Translations under genes and position numbers: made by a program
NCBI GenBank assembly: GCA_025934475.1
Contig: JAICXZ010000288.1
Span: 1 to 5,329 of the forward strand
Source of the DNA: Mucilaginibacter sp.
Lineage (GTDB): Bacteria; Bacteroidota; Bacteroidia; Sphingobacteriales; Sphingobacteriaceae
Length of the DNA stretch: 5,329 nucleotides
Reading direction: 5' to 3'
Notes under the pieces: generated by a model
What the model was told of the DNA's origin: nothing
Database searches by the model: none
The model's input: only the letters and a program-made list of their open reading frames with translations
Shown here: in pieces, positions 1 through 5,327 of the stretch
Layout of the letters: every line of letters starts with the position of its first letter
How positions within the stretch are numbered: the stretch's first letter is position 1

Positions 1-280
1 GCCTCCATCGTTTCTTAAAGAGCATACCTATAAGCCTGAAAAAGGCATAAACCAGGTAAGTAGCTACAACGATATAAACTATATCGCCCAGGCTAAAAGG
101 CACAAGGTTAAATACCGGATGAAAAACGTGGCAAATAACCGGGTATAATCCCTGCGAATAATAGCGTTCCACCGCGTGCGGAAAGCTGGCGAAGACCATT
201 AGCAACAAAATAAAAACGGCCAGTACTATGGCAGTTACTGCCCTCGCTTTTACCGGTCTCCTTTTGAATACATTGGCCAT
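1..280 (-). CDS. DUF3810 family membrane protein, N-terminal part (runs off the left edge)
   Basis: The first 93 codons can be read; the rest lies beyond the window. The protein begins MANVFKRRPVKARA, a basic cytoplasmic tail. A hydrophobic helix follows at about residues 15-32 (TAIVLAVFILLLMVFAS), then the segment VERYYSQGLYPVI and, slightly later, NLVPFSLGDIVYIVV leading into a second helix. This layout (helix, short external segment with a Y-Y-S-x-G-L-Y-P motif, then P-F-S-x-G-D and a second helix) is what I recognise as the start of the Bacteroidota DUF3810 family, which has no established biochemical role; full-length members are a few hundred residues long. The ATG at 280-278 has no clear Shine-Dalgarno sequence and lies just downstream of a TATATTTG element, so it appears to be transcribed separately from the gene to its right. 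The family call rests on memory of the motif, not on a search. Confidence 0.75.
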   Translation of the reverse strand, partial: MANVFKRRPVKARAVTAIVLAVFILLLMVFASFPHAVERYYSQGLYPVICHVFHPVFNLVPFSLGDIVYIVVATYLVYAFFRLIGMLFKKRWR

Positions 281-290
281 CGAATAGGAA

Positions 291-298
291 CAAATATA
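291..298 (-). promoter_or_regulatory. Putative Bacteroidota -7 promoter element for the DUF3810 gene
   Basis: The minus strand reads TATATTTG, a full match to the TAnnTTTG -7 element used by the Bacteroidota primary sigma factor. It lies 10 bases before the ATG at 280, so transcription from it would give a leader of only a few bases. No well-spaced -33 TTTG is visible; the nearest TTGG (326-329) is about 27 bases upstream, which is too far. It sits between the preceding terminator and the start codon, where a promoter is expected. Confidence 0.4.
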
Positions 299-336
299 GT
301 GGTTGGCCGGTTTTATAGCATATAGCCAATAATTGG

Positions 337-371
337 AAACAAAAGAGCCTTCCCGGCATTCGGAAAGGCTC
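337..371 (-). terminator. Intrinsic terminator of the DUF2911 gene
   Basis: An 11-bp stem (GAGCCTTTCCG at 371-361 pairing with CGGGAAGGCTC at 355-345, one internal A/C mismatch) closes a 5-base loop. On the minus strand it is followed by TTTTGTTT (344-337). It starts about 20 bases after the stop codon of the minus-strand DUF2911 gene. The plus-strand side is also T-rich, but no plus-strand gene precedes it. Confidence 0.8.
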
Positions 372-392
372 CTTATTATCTTTTTATTAAAA

Positions 393-920
393 TTAGTCTA
401 CCATCACCGGCACATCCACATCGGCCCATTTCATATCGAAATCATGTTTGCCGATTGTGTAAACCAGGCGTTCCTGATTAGCGATCTTTTTCACTTTGAC
501 ATCTACGCGCAACTGGTCCTGACCCGCGTCGTATTTAAAGGCGCCCCATTGATGAGCGGTTTTATTAAATATCGCGGTCCATTTGCCATCGGCTTTAGGG
601 ATCACAAAAAATGCATAAGATCCGGCAGGTAAAGTTTTGCCTTCTACCTTAATGTCTTTGTCGGTTGTAAAAATGGTGGCTTCATTTGCACCTGCGCGAT
701 AAACTTTATCCCAGGGTTCCAGGGCACCAAAAATTTTGCGACCCTTTGTGGCCGGGCTGCCATACCATATTTTAATATGTGCACCGCCCAATGTGCCCGC
801 CACACTATCGCGGGGACTAGCGAGGTTTTTTGTCCCCGCTGGTTGCGCAAATGCCACACTTGATAATAGAAAAGTCATAGCCAGTAACGACAATAACTTT
901 GGTTGTAATAATTTTCTCAT
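393..920 (-). CDS. DUF2911 family exported protein
   Basis: This is a complete 175-residue protein. Residues 1-25 form a signal peptide: positive MRKLLQPK, a hydrophobic core, and a probable signal peptidase I site AFA|Q at 25/26. The mature part carries the hallmarks I associate with DUF2911: SPRDSV (35-40), YGSPATKGRKIFG (53-65), WDKVYRAGANEAT (70-82), VEGKTLPAGSYAFFVIP (92-108) and FNKTAHQWGAFKYD (118-131). The family is widespread in Bacteroidota, is expected in the periplasm or cell envelope, and has no established function. It has no recognised catalytic residues and is predicted to be mostly beta. The ATG at 920 is preferred over an in-frame ATG at 989 because only the shorter form puts the signal peptide at the N-terminus. 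A TATCTTTA element lies about 25 bases upstream and a clear terminator follows, so it is probably monocistronic. Confidence 0.88.
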   Translation of the reverse strand: MRKLLQPKLLSLLAMTFLLSSVAFAQPAGTKNLASPRDSVAGTLGGAHIKIWYGSPATKGRKIFGALEPWDKVYRAGANEATIFTTDKDIKVEGKTLPAGSYAFFVIPKADGKWTAIFNKTAHQWGAFKYDAGQDQLRVDVKVKKIANQERLVYTIGKHDFDMKWADVDVPVMVD

Positions 921-944
921 GGTTTTATGTAATTGATTTGGGTA

Positions 945-952
945 TAAAGATA
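945..952 (-). promoter_or_regulatory. Putative -7 promoter element for the DUF2911 gene
   Basis: The minus strand reads TATCTTTA, matching the Bacteroidota TAnnTTTG element at all but the last position. It is 24 bases before the ATG at 920, implying a leader of roughly 15-20 bases. No convincing -33 TTTG is found at the usual distance, so this is a positional guess. Confidence 0.3.
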
Positions 953-1030
953 AATTGAAATTCTGTGCTGTCTTATGTGTAAAAGTCACCGTTATATCAT
1001 TATTTGTCTGGTTTAGATAATACCATACTA

Positions 1031-1060
1031 TTTCCTTAAAACCATACGTTTATAATATTG
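1031..1060 (+). promoter_or_regulatory. Weak promoter candidate ahead of the orphan terminator
   Basis: TTTC (1031-1034) and TAATATTG (1053-1060) are separated by 18 bases. Each matches the Bacteroidota -33 TTTG / -7 TAnnTTTG pattern with one mismatch. A 7-base direct repeat ACCATAC occurs at 1022-1028 and 1041-1047 around the -33 position and could bind a regulator. The call depends largely on the terminator about 70 bases downstream, which needs a plus-strand transcript to act on. Confidence 0.25.
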
Positions 1061-1065
1061 TTTTT

Positions 1066-1161
1066 AAGATAAATCCCACAGCAGTTAGGAATTAGACCGT
1101 AAGGTTGAAACAATTGTTGTGAGTTTGGCCCTTGCCGGTGACGGTGAGGGCTTTTTTATTT
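1066..1161 (+). ncRNA. Candidate small RNA or leader RNA (about 95 nt)
   Basis: A plus-strand transcript must exist for the strong terminator at 1128-1161 to make sense, yet no coding sequence lies upstream of it on that strand: the only plus-strand ATG nearby, at 975, opens 13 codons. Between the weak promoter candidate and the terminator there is a short stem capped by a GTAA tetraloop (ACC-GTAA-GGT, 1096-1105) and a possible enclosing pairing of AAATCCCACA (1071-1080) with TGTGAGTTT (1118-1126, imperfect). The terminator loop itself is GTGA, another GNRA type. The 5' end is inferred from the -7 candidate. It could instead be the attenuated leader of the response regulator gene at 1415. I do not recognise a named RNA family. 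Confidence 0.3.
1128..1161 (+). terminator. Strong intrinsic terminator with no upstream gene
   Basis: GCCCTTGCCG (1128-1137) pairs with CGGTGAGGGC (1142-1151) around a GTGA loop, giving a 10-bp stem that includes two adjacent G-U wobbles, followed by TTTTTTATTT (1152-1161). The direction is unambiguous: the wobbles would become A/C mismatches on the minus strand, and the T-run is only on this side. The nearest plus-strand gene starts downstream, so the terminator serves a non-coding transcript or a leader. Confidence 0.8.
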
Positions 1162-1414
1162 ATAACAAGTTTATTACAACGCCAGCATCCTTGTTCTGGC
1201 ATGATGATTGGGTAATTATTTACGCAAACGGTCAACTATGAATACCGGAAGGCAGGCGATTTAAAGGGTAGAAGAAACGGGCAGCAACCTGCAGGGAATA
1301 TGCACAAAATCGGGGCAAAGCGTGCCCAATGAGTAGCGTTAATTCCCATTCAGTATCAAAAAAGACCGGTTGCAAAGCAGTATTAATTGCATTAACCACT
1401 CTAAACCACTTTTT
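1162..1414. other. Intergenic region upstream of the response regulator, no gene recognised
   Basis: This 253-base stretch has no convincing open frame; plus-strand ATGs here open only a few codons (for example MNTGRQAI from about 1229). It holds three weak hairpins: GCCAG/CTGGC at 1181-1200 (10-base loop), GCAG/CTGC near 1281-1292, and GGGCA/TGCCC at 1313-1327. None has a T-run. There is no good TAnnTTTG element on the plus strand, so the promoter of the response regulator cannot be placed. A TTG at 1369-1371 is the only -33-like candidate. Confidence 0.5.
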
Positions 1415-1831
1415 ATGTCGAAACTTATTATAATTGACGACGACCCTATCCATCACAAGATGGTACAGTACATGCTGAACAAAAACGAGCTTTCGAAAGA
1501 AACTACTTACACTTTCGACGGGAAGCTGGTGCTGGATTACCTGCAGGAAAACAAAAACAAGATCACTTCGCTACCCGACTACATTTTTCTGGACTTATAC
1601 ATGCCTAATGGCAGCGGCTGGGACTTCCTAAATGGGTTCCAGGAAATATATCGATCGCTGCGCAAGGAGATCAAAATATTTGTAGTATCGTCATCTATAT
1701 TCCAGATGGATATCAACCGGTCAAAAAGCTATCCATTTGTAACATCGTACATTACGAAGCCTTTGATCAGGAGCGTTTTCGACAATATTAAGGGCCGCTC
1801 GCTAAAACTGACAACAGCGCAACTAAACTAA
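1415..1831 (+). CDS. Single-domain (CheY-like) response regulator
   Basis: This is a 138-residue receiver domain with no output domain. The expected residues are present: the acidic Mg-binding cluster D8-D9-D10 after LIII, the phospho-acceptor D60 in IFLDLYMPNGSGWDFL, the switch serine in VVSSS (about 92-93), the aromatic Y112, and the invariant lysine K115 followed by P116 (YITKP). It should therefore be phosphorylated on D60 by a histidine kinase and signal through protein contacts in the cytoplasm. An in-frame ATG 15 codons upstream (1370) is rejected because receiver domains begin just before the first beta strand, as MSKLIIIDDD does. There is no Shine-Dalgarno sequence, and the bases before the ATG are TTTTT. 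No kinase or phosphotransferase is encoded in the window, so the partner is unknown. It ends with its own terminator and is probably monocistronic. Confidence 0.92.
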   Translation: MSKLIIIDDDPIHHKMVQYMLNKNELSKETTYTFDGKLVLDYLQENKNKITSLPDYIFLDLYMPNGSGWDFLNGFQEIYRSLRKEIKIFVVSSSIFQMDINRSKSYPFVTSYITKPLIRSVFDNIKGRSLKLTTAQLN

Positions 1832-1852
1832 ACCCATATCCCAATTAAGAGG

Positions 1853-1907
1853 ACCGGGCCATTTTGATAGTCGAAAAGCGTATTAGCATGGCCCGGTTTC
1901 TTTTTTC
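1853..1907 (+). terminator. Long-hairpin intrinsic terminator after the response regulator
   Basis: ACCGGGCCAT (1853-1862) and ATGGCCCGGT (1888-1897) form a perfect 10-bp GC-rich stem. The 25-base segment between them can itself pair (TGATA with TATTA, then CG with CG around a short A-rich loop), extending the hairpin. TTTCTTTTTTC follows (1897-1907). It begins about 20 bases after the response regulator stop and separates that gene from the glycosyltransferase gene. Confidence 0.85.
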
Positions 1908-1958
1908 ATTTTCGGTCGCGGTTTGCAATTGCCAGTAAACTTGCTTTGTTTTGGGGTG

Positions 1959-3605
1959 ATGAAAGATAACCGCAGGCAGCTATACCTCCTACTCTTTATC
2001 CTGGCGCCTGTGGTAAACTTCGCTGGCATTGGCCTCGATTTTTTTACCGATGATCCCGGCCTATATGCCTCCATCTCAAAAAATCTAATCTATCGTAAAG
2101 AATTCTGGCAGCTATTCACCTATAACCAGGACTGGCTCGACAAGCCTCATTTCCCGTTTTGGGCGGCCATGGTGAGTTTTAAGCTGTTCGGTATTTCGGT
2201 TTGGGCCTACCGGTTACCTGCGCTATTGTTTTTCCTGCTGGGATTGCGGTATACCTATCTCTTTACTAAAAAATTCTATAACGAAGATATAGCCTGGATT
2301 GCTGTGTTAATCGTCTCCACATCGCTTCACGTGATGATGTCGAATACAGATGTGCGGGCTGAGCCTTATTTGCTGGCTTTAGTGGTGGGCAGTATTTACC
2401 ATATTAGCAAACTGGACGAACGGTTTAAAGTGGGCGATCTGCTACTAGCGGCTTTGCTTACGGCCTGTGCCATCATGACCAAAGGCATTTTTGTGATTGT
2501 GGCGATTTATGGAGCGTTGTTTATCCAATATGTTTTCAAGCATAAATTCCTGCAACTTTTTCGGCTCAAATGGATCCTGCTGGTGCTGCTGACCGGCGTT
2601 TTTATCCTGCCTGAGCTTTATGCCTTATACAGCCAATTCGACCTGCATCCAGAGAAAGTTGTTTTTGGCAGGCACAATGTATCCGGCATCAAATGGTTCT
2701 TTTGGGATAGTCAATTTGGGCGCTTTGTGAATAACGGCCCTATCACCCGGCAGTCGGGCGATGTTTTCTTTTACCTTCACACATTGCTTTGGGCATTTGC
2801 GCCCTGGTGCCTGGTTTTTTATTATGCGATATTTAAGAGTGTCAAAAATATAGCCCAGCGAAAACCACTGCCCGAATACTACAGCCTGGGCGGGGGATTG
2901 CTATTGCTATTACTGTTCTCGCTTTCGCGTTTCCAGCTGCCGTTTTACACCAACACCGTTTTTCCGCTATTTGCCATTGTGACCGCCCCTTATTGCTACA
3001 ACCAACTAAGCAAGACTGGTAATTATTTCAGGACGATTGGCCTGGGTATCTATCTCATTATACTTCCGTTAGCGGTTTTGGCGCTTCACTACTTATCGGC
3101 TCCAGGGGGTACTTTGGTGTTGACCATCGAGGCCGTTGCGCTGGTTTTCATTGTTGCAGTTATCATCAAAAAGACAGAACAGCAACTACGGTTATTTCTG
3201 CTCGCCTGCGCAGTAGTGTTATTTGCCGATTTGTACCTCAATACCGTGTTTTACAAACTGGTAATCAGTTACCGTGGACAGATTAAAGCGGCCCGGTATT
3301 TGAATCAAAACATTCCATCTGCCACACCCATTTATAATTTGAGCGCCGAGAATAATGTGTTCCAGTTTTATGCTGCGAGGCCGGTGGGTTATGTGGCAAC
3401 CGAAGATTTCAAATCATTCAGCCCACCACAAGGCGCTATCATGTTTGCCAATCAGAAAGCAATAGATTCGCTGCGCAAAGCACAGCTTAACTTCAAAGAA
3501 ATAAAAGCATTCTCTGATTACCATTCAGAAACGGTAACGATGGATTTCATCAATAAGGCAACCAGAAGTGCGGCACTCGACAGCGTCTACCTGATAAGCA
3601 AATAA
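1959..3605 (+). CDS. GT39 / ArnT-like membrane glycosyltransferase
   Basis: This is a 548-residue multispanning inner-membrane protein, close in length to ArnT. After a first helix (about 7-27) comes the external TDDPGLYASISKNL (30-43), the place of the catalytic acidic pair and the DExxYA motif in ArnT/PMT enzymes. WLDKPHFPFW (59-68) matches the E/D-K-P motif, MTKG (173-176) the conserved LTKG, FWDSQFGRF (248-256) the periplasmic F-W-x-x-x-x-x-R-F segment, and SRFQLPFYTNTVFPLFAI (323-340) the K/R-x-x-L-P-x-Y-x-x-x-x-F-P motif. A hydrophilic C-terminal domain follows from about 440. Such enzymes move a sugar from a polyprenyl-phosphate carrier to lipid, glycan or protein on the periplasmic side; the acceptor here cannot be told. 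The ATG at 1959 is chosen over a TTG at 1923. A weak TAAACTTG (1936-1943) may be its -7 element. It converges on the cytochrome gene. Confidence 0.85.
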   Translation: MKDNRRQLYLLLFILAPVVNFAGIGLDFFTDDPGLYASISKNLIYRKEFWQLFTYNQDWLDKPHFPFWAAMVSFKLFGISVWAYRLPALLFFLLGLRYTYLFTKKFYNEDIAWIAVLIVSTSLHVMMSNTDVRAEPYLLALVVGSIYHISKLDERFKVGDLLLAALLTACAIMTKGIFVIVAIYGALFIQYVFKHKFLQLFRLKWILLVLLTGVFILPELYALYSQFDLHPEKVVFGRHNVSGIKWFFWDSQFGRFVNNGPITRQSGDVFFYLHTLLWAFAPWCLVFYYAIFKSVKNIAQRKPLPEYYSLGGGLLLLLLFSLSRFQLPFYTNTVFPLFAIVTAPYCYNQLSKTGNYFRTIGLGIYLIILPLAVLALHYLSAPGGTLVLTIEAVALVFIVAVIIKKTEQQLRLFLLACAVVLFADLYLNTVFYKLVISYRGQIKAARYLNQNIPSATPIYNLSAENNVFQFYAARPVGYVATEDFKSFSPPQGAIMFANQKAIDSLRKAQLNFKEIKAFSDYHSETVTMDFINKATRSAALDSVYLISK

Positions 3606-3611
3606 AAGCTT

Positions 3612-4280
3612 CTATTGCTGCTCGCCTCCATTGATCATATCGGAAACAATGCCCTTACTATCCTTCCTTTCAGCGAGATAAACACCTGCCAAATGCACGG
3701 CAATAAAAATAAGTACCAGGTACATGCCAAACTGGTGTATTTCCCTAATAAAATGCATTTTATGTAATAAAGGCACGTCGTCTTCAAATACCAGGCATAG
3801 GCCAGTAATGCCCATGACCATTAGGAGCAGGTAGAATGTAGCATACAGTGATTTAACTACAAACTCATGCCTCGCAATCATGCGGTTTTGCCCTGCTTTA
3901 AACTGCTGCCGGGCTACTTTGATTTTCCTAATCAATTTTTGATCTGTCAGTTGAAAGAATTCAGCTCCTAATCTGAACAATAGCAGCGCTATTAAACAAT
4001 AGCCGAAATACTGATGATATTCCCAAACACGATCGCGTAAACCGCCAACCAGCGAACGGGTTTGCTCTTCGGTAATAGCTGTTCCAGATTTTTTGAGGCT
4101 GTCCTGAACAAAGCCACGAACTGCCCATCCATTTAATATGGTTGAGTTAGCGAGCACCGTCAGCAATGAGCCTGTAATAACTATCGCATTGGCCCAATGC
4201 CAGAAACGAAGTGAAGATGAATATTTTTTAGTTTGCTCTGGATGCTCGATGTTGGTCCTGGTTGGTTCTATTACAGTCAT
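3612..4280 (-). CDS. Cytochrome b561-family / cytochrome b/b6-domain membrane protein
   Basis: This 222-residue protein has four predicted transmembrane helices and histidines placed for two b-type hemes. H28 lies in RFWHWANAIVI at the start of helix 1 (about 25-45). H89 lies in VWEYHQYFGYCLIALLLFRLG (helix 2, 86-105). Helix 3 spans about 141-165. H182 and H196 lie in helix 4 (IHQFGMYLVLIFIAVHLAGV, 181-200). The roughly 40-residue loop between helices 1 and 2 and the C-terminal SKGIVSDMINGG are features I recall from a Bacteroidota group usually labelled cytochrome b/b6 domain protein (related to the hydrogenase cytochrome b subunit). It probably shuttles electrons between the quinone pool and an unidentified partner in the inner membrane; no hydrogenase or dehydrogenase is present here. 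The ATG at 4280 follows AAGGTG at a long 13-base spacing. Its stop is 6 bases from the glycosyltransferase stop. Confidence 0.85.
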   Translation of the reverse strand: MTVIEPTRTNIEHPEQTKKYSSSLRFWHWANAIVITGSLLTVLANSTILNGWAVRGFVQDSLKKSGTAITEEQTRSLVGGLRDRVWEYHQYFGYCLIALLLFRLGAEFFQLTDQKLIRKIKVARQQFKAGQNRMIARHEFVVKSLYATFYLLLMVMGITGLCLVFEDDVPLLHKMHFIREIHQFGMYLVLIFIAVHLAGVYLAERKDSKGIVSDMINGGEQQ

Positions 4281-4298
4281 ATTGTTGGATTATCACCT

Positions 4299-4306
4299 TA
4301 AAATTA
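4299..4306 (-). promoter_or_regulatory. Weak -7 element candidate for the cytochrome b gene
   Basis: The minus strand reads TAATTTTA, one mismatch from TAnnTTTG, 18 bases before the ATG at 4280. No -33 TTTG is visible at a suitable distance and the region is AT-rich, so chance matches are likely. Confidence 0.2.
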
Positions 4307-4367
4307 TCCGCAGAAATTGAATAAATTTTGAATTTCTTAAAATATTTAATCCAATATTATTCATATT

Positions 4368-4388
4368 CAGAATCCGGACAGAATTCGG
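4368..4388. promoter_or_regulatory. Direct repeat in the divergent region, possible operator
   Basis: CAGAATCCGG (4368-4377) and CAGAATTCGG (4379-4388) differ at one base and repeat with an 11-base period, about one helical turn. They stand out as the only GC-containing patch in an AT-rich divergent intergenic region, between the cytochrome b gene (left, minus) and the beta-barrel gene (right, plus). The second copy contains GAATTC. A regulator binding side by side on one face of the DNA would fit, but no regulator is identified. Confidence 0.3.
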
Positions 4389-4425
4389 TCATAGTTTTAT
4401 TACAGAAACTTTGGATGCGTTCTAT

Positions 4426-4433
4426 TAGTTTTG
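4426..4433 (+). promoter_or_regulatory. Putative -7 promoter element for the beta-barrel gene
   Basis: TAGTTTTG is an exact match to the Bacteroidota TAnnTTTG element and ends 33 bases before the ATG at 4467, implying a leader of about 25-30 bases. The nearest TTTG upstream (4410-4413) is only 12 bases away, shorter than the usual spacing of about 19, so the -33 element is missing or degenerate. A second near match, TAGTTTTA, lies at 4392-4399. Confidence 0.4.
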
Positions 4434-4466
4434 ATTTCAGGAAAAAATCGCCAGCTTTATCCACCT

Positions 4467-5234
4467 ATGCGTAAGATATTATTACTATGCGTCGCTTTAA
4501 GCACTTTCACTATCCGGCTTATGGCACAAGACAACTACGAAATACAAGTATATGGTTCCGAAACCGTGGAAAAGGGCCATACAATGGTGGAATTGCATAG
4601 TAATTACACCGCAAACGGCAGCACCGCAGTAGTTGACGGTGAGTACCCCACCAATCACATTGTTCACGAAACAATAGAAATAACACATGGCTGGACTCCC
4701 TGGTTCGAGACAGGTTTCTATTTCTTTAACGCACTGGGTGACGATGGCCGGAGCGGCTATGTAGGCTCGCATATCCGGCCCCGTTTTGCAGCACCCGAAA
4801 GCTGGAAATGGCCGGTTGGCGTAAGCTTGTCACTTGAATTCGGATTTCAAAAGGCTCAATATTCGGCCAATACGACTACGCTGGAGATACGGCCCATCGT
4901 CGATAAAAAGATAAAAAAATGGTACCTGGCATTTAACCCAACCCTCGACCAAAGTTTTAAAGGTCCGGATGAGCATCGTGGACTTATCTATTCGCCCAAC
5001 CTGAAGGGTAGTTATGACGTAACTAAAGTTGTTGCCCTGGGCCTGGAATATTATGGCGGCACGGGCCCGATTTTCCATTTAGATCCTTACCAGCAACAGC
5101 AGCACCAAATTTTCGCCGCTATCGACCTGAATACTCCAGATCCCAACTGGGAATTTAATGGAGGTATTGGCTTAGGCCTCACCAACAGTACTGATAAGGC
5201 CATTTTTAAGATTATTATAGGGAGAAGATTTTAG
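4467..5234 (+). CDS. Conserved outer-membrane beta-barrel-like protein of unknown function
   Basis: This is a complete 255-residue exported protein. Residues 1-20 are a signal peptide (MRKILLLCVALSTF, probable cleavage LMA|QDN). The rest is rich in short alternating polar/hydrophobic strands with aromatic ends: MVELHSNYT (40-48), HETIEITHGWTPWFETGFYFF (67-87), VGSHIRPRFAAP (99-110), WPVGVSLSLEFGFQ (115-128), TLEIRPIVDKKIKKWYLAFNPTLDQSF (138-164), SPNLKGSYDV (176-185), ALGLEYYG (190-197) and WEFNGGIGLGLT (228-239). It ends IIIGRRF, a terminal phenylalanine typical of barrels inserted by the BAM complex. I recall similar proteins, with the QVYGSETV and MVELHSN motifs, in Proteobacteria and Acidobacteria, usually annotated as hypothetical or transporter-like; the function is not known to me. 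The ATG at 4467 is preferred to a TTG at 4431 because it opens the signal peptide. It is divergent from the cytochrome b gene. The stop TAG is the first part of the heptad repeat. Confidence 0.8.
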   Translation: MRKILLLCVALSTFTIRLMAQDNYEIQVYGSETVEKGHTMVELHSNYTANGSTAVVDGEYPTNHIVHETIEITHGWTPWFETGFYFFNALGDDGRSGYVGSHIRPRFAAPESWKWPVGVSLSLEFGFQKAQYSANTTTLEIRPIVDKKIKKWYLAFNPTLDQSFKGPDEHRGLIYSPNLKGSYDVTKVVALGLEYYGGTGPIFHLDPYQQQQHQIFAAIDLNTPDPNWEFNGGIGLGLTNSTDKAIFKIIIGRRF

Positions 5235-5327
5235 TCTACAGTCAATAGTCCATGGTCGATAGTCCATGGATGATGGTCTATCGTCTTCGGAAATTTGCCA
5301 TGGTCTATCGACTATGGACCATGGACA
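5233..5327. repeat. Inverted array of 7-bp repeats (GTC-N-AT heptads)
   Basis: From 5233 the plus strand reads as consecutive heptads: AGTCTAC, AGTCAAT, AGTCCAT, GGTCGAT, AGTCCAT, GGATGAT, GGTCTAT, CGTCTTC (to 5288), consensus RGTCNAT. After a short spacer the same heptads run on the minus strand from 5327: TGTCCAT, GGTCCAT, AGTCGAT, AGACCAT (to 5300). The two arms can fold: 5248-5267 against 5326-5307 gives 18 of 20 paired bases. An 11-base direct repeat ATGGTCTATCG also occurs at 5273-5283 and 5300-5310. The first heptad overlaps the stop codon of the beta-barrel gene. I recall similar GTC/CAT repeats between genes in Sphingobacteriaceae genomes; the role is unknown. No T-run follows within the window, so it is not a standard terminator. 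Confidence 0.8.

Noticed and set aside
108..359. Minus-strand 83-codon frame overlapping the DUF3810 start
   Set aside because: It is in a different frame from the DUF3810 protein, crosses the terminator and promoter-like element, has no family resemblance, and its stop lies inside the real gene.
333..632. Plus-strand 99-codon frame antisense to the DUF2911 gene
   Set aside because: It lies almost entirely inside a well-supported gene and starts in the terminator; its residue composition is that of an antisense shadow.
975..1016. Possible 13-codon plus-strand leader peptide (ATG at 975)
   Set aside because: It has no ribosome binding site, no cluster of regulatory codons, and lies before the promoter candidate of the downstream RNA, so it would not be on that transcript.
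1181..1200. Hairpin GCCAG/CTGGC as a second terminator
   Set aside because: The stem is only 5 bp with a 10-base loop and no T-run follows. It is too weak to call.
1232..1456. Minus-strand 74-codon frame antisense to the response regulator start
   Set aside because: It overlaps the conserved receiver N-terminus on the opposite strand, has no recognisable motif and no promoter or terminator of its own. I could not support it as a gene or a remnant.
1923..1958. TTG start extending the glycosyltransferase by 12 residues
   Set aside because: The ATG at 1959 gives the usual short basic N-terminus before the first helix. The extension overlaps the likely promoter zone right behind the upstream terminator.
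4497..5078. Two minus-strand frames (4497-4772 and 4830-5078) antisense to the beta-barrel gene
   Set aside because: They are shadows of a coding sequence with a signal peptide and barrel motifs, with no independent support.
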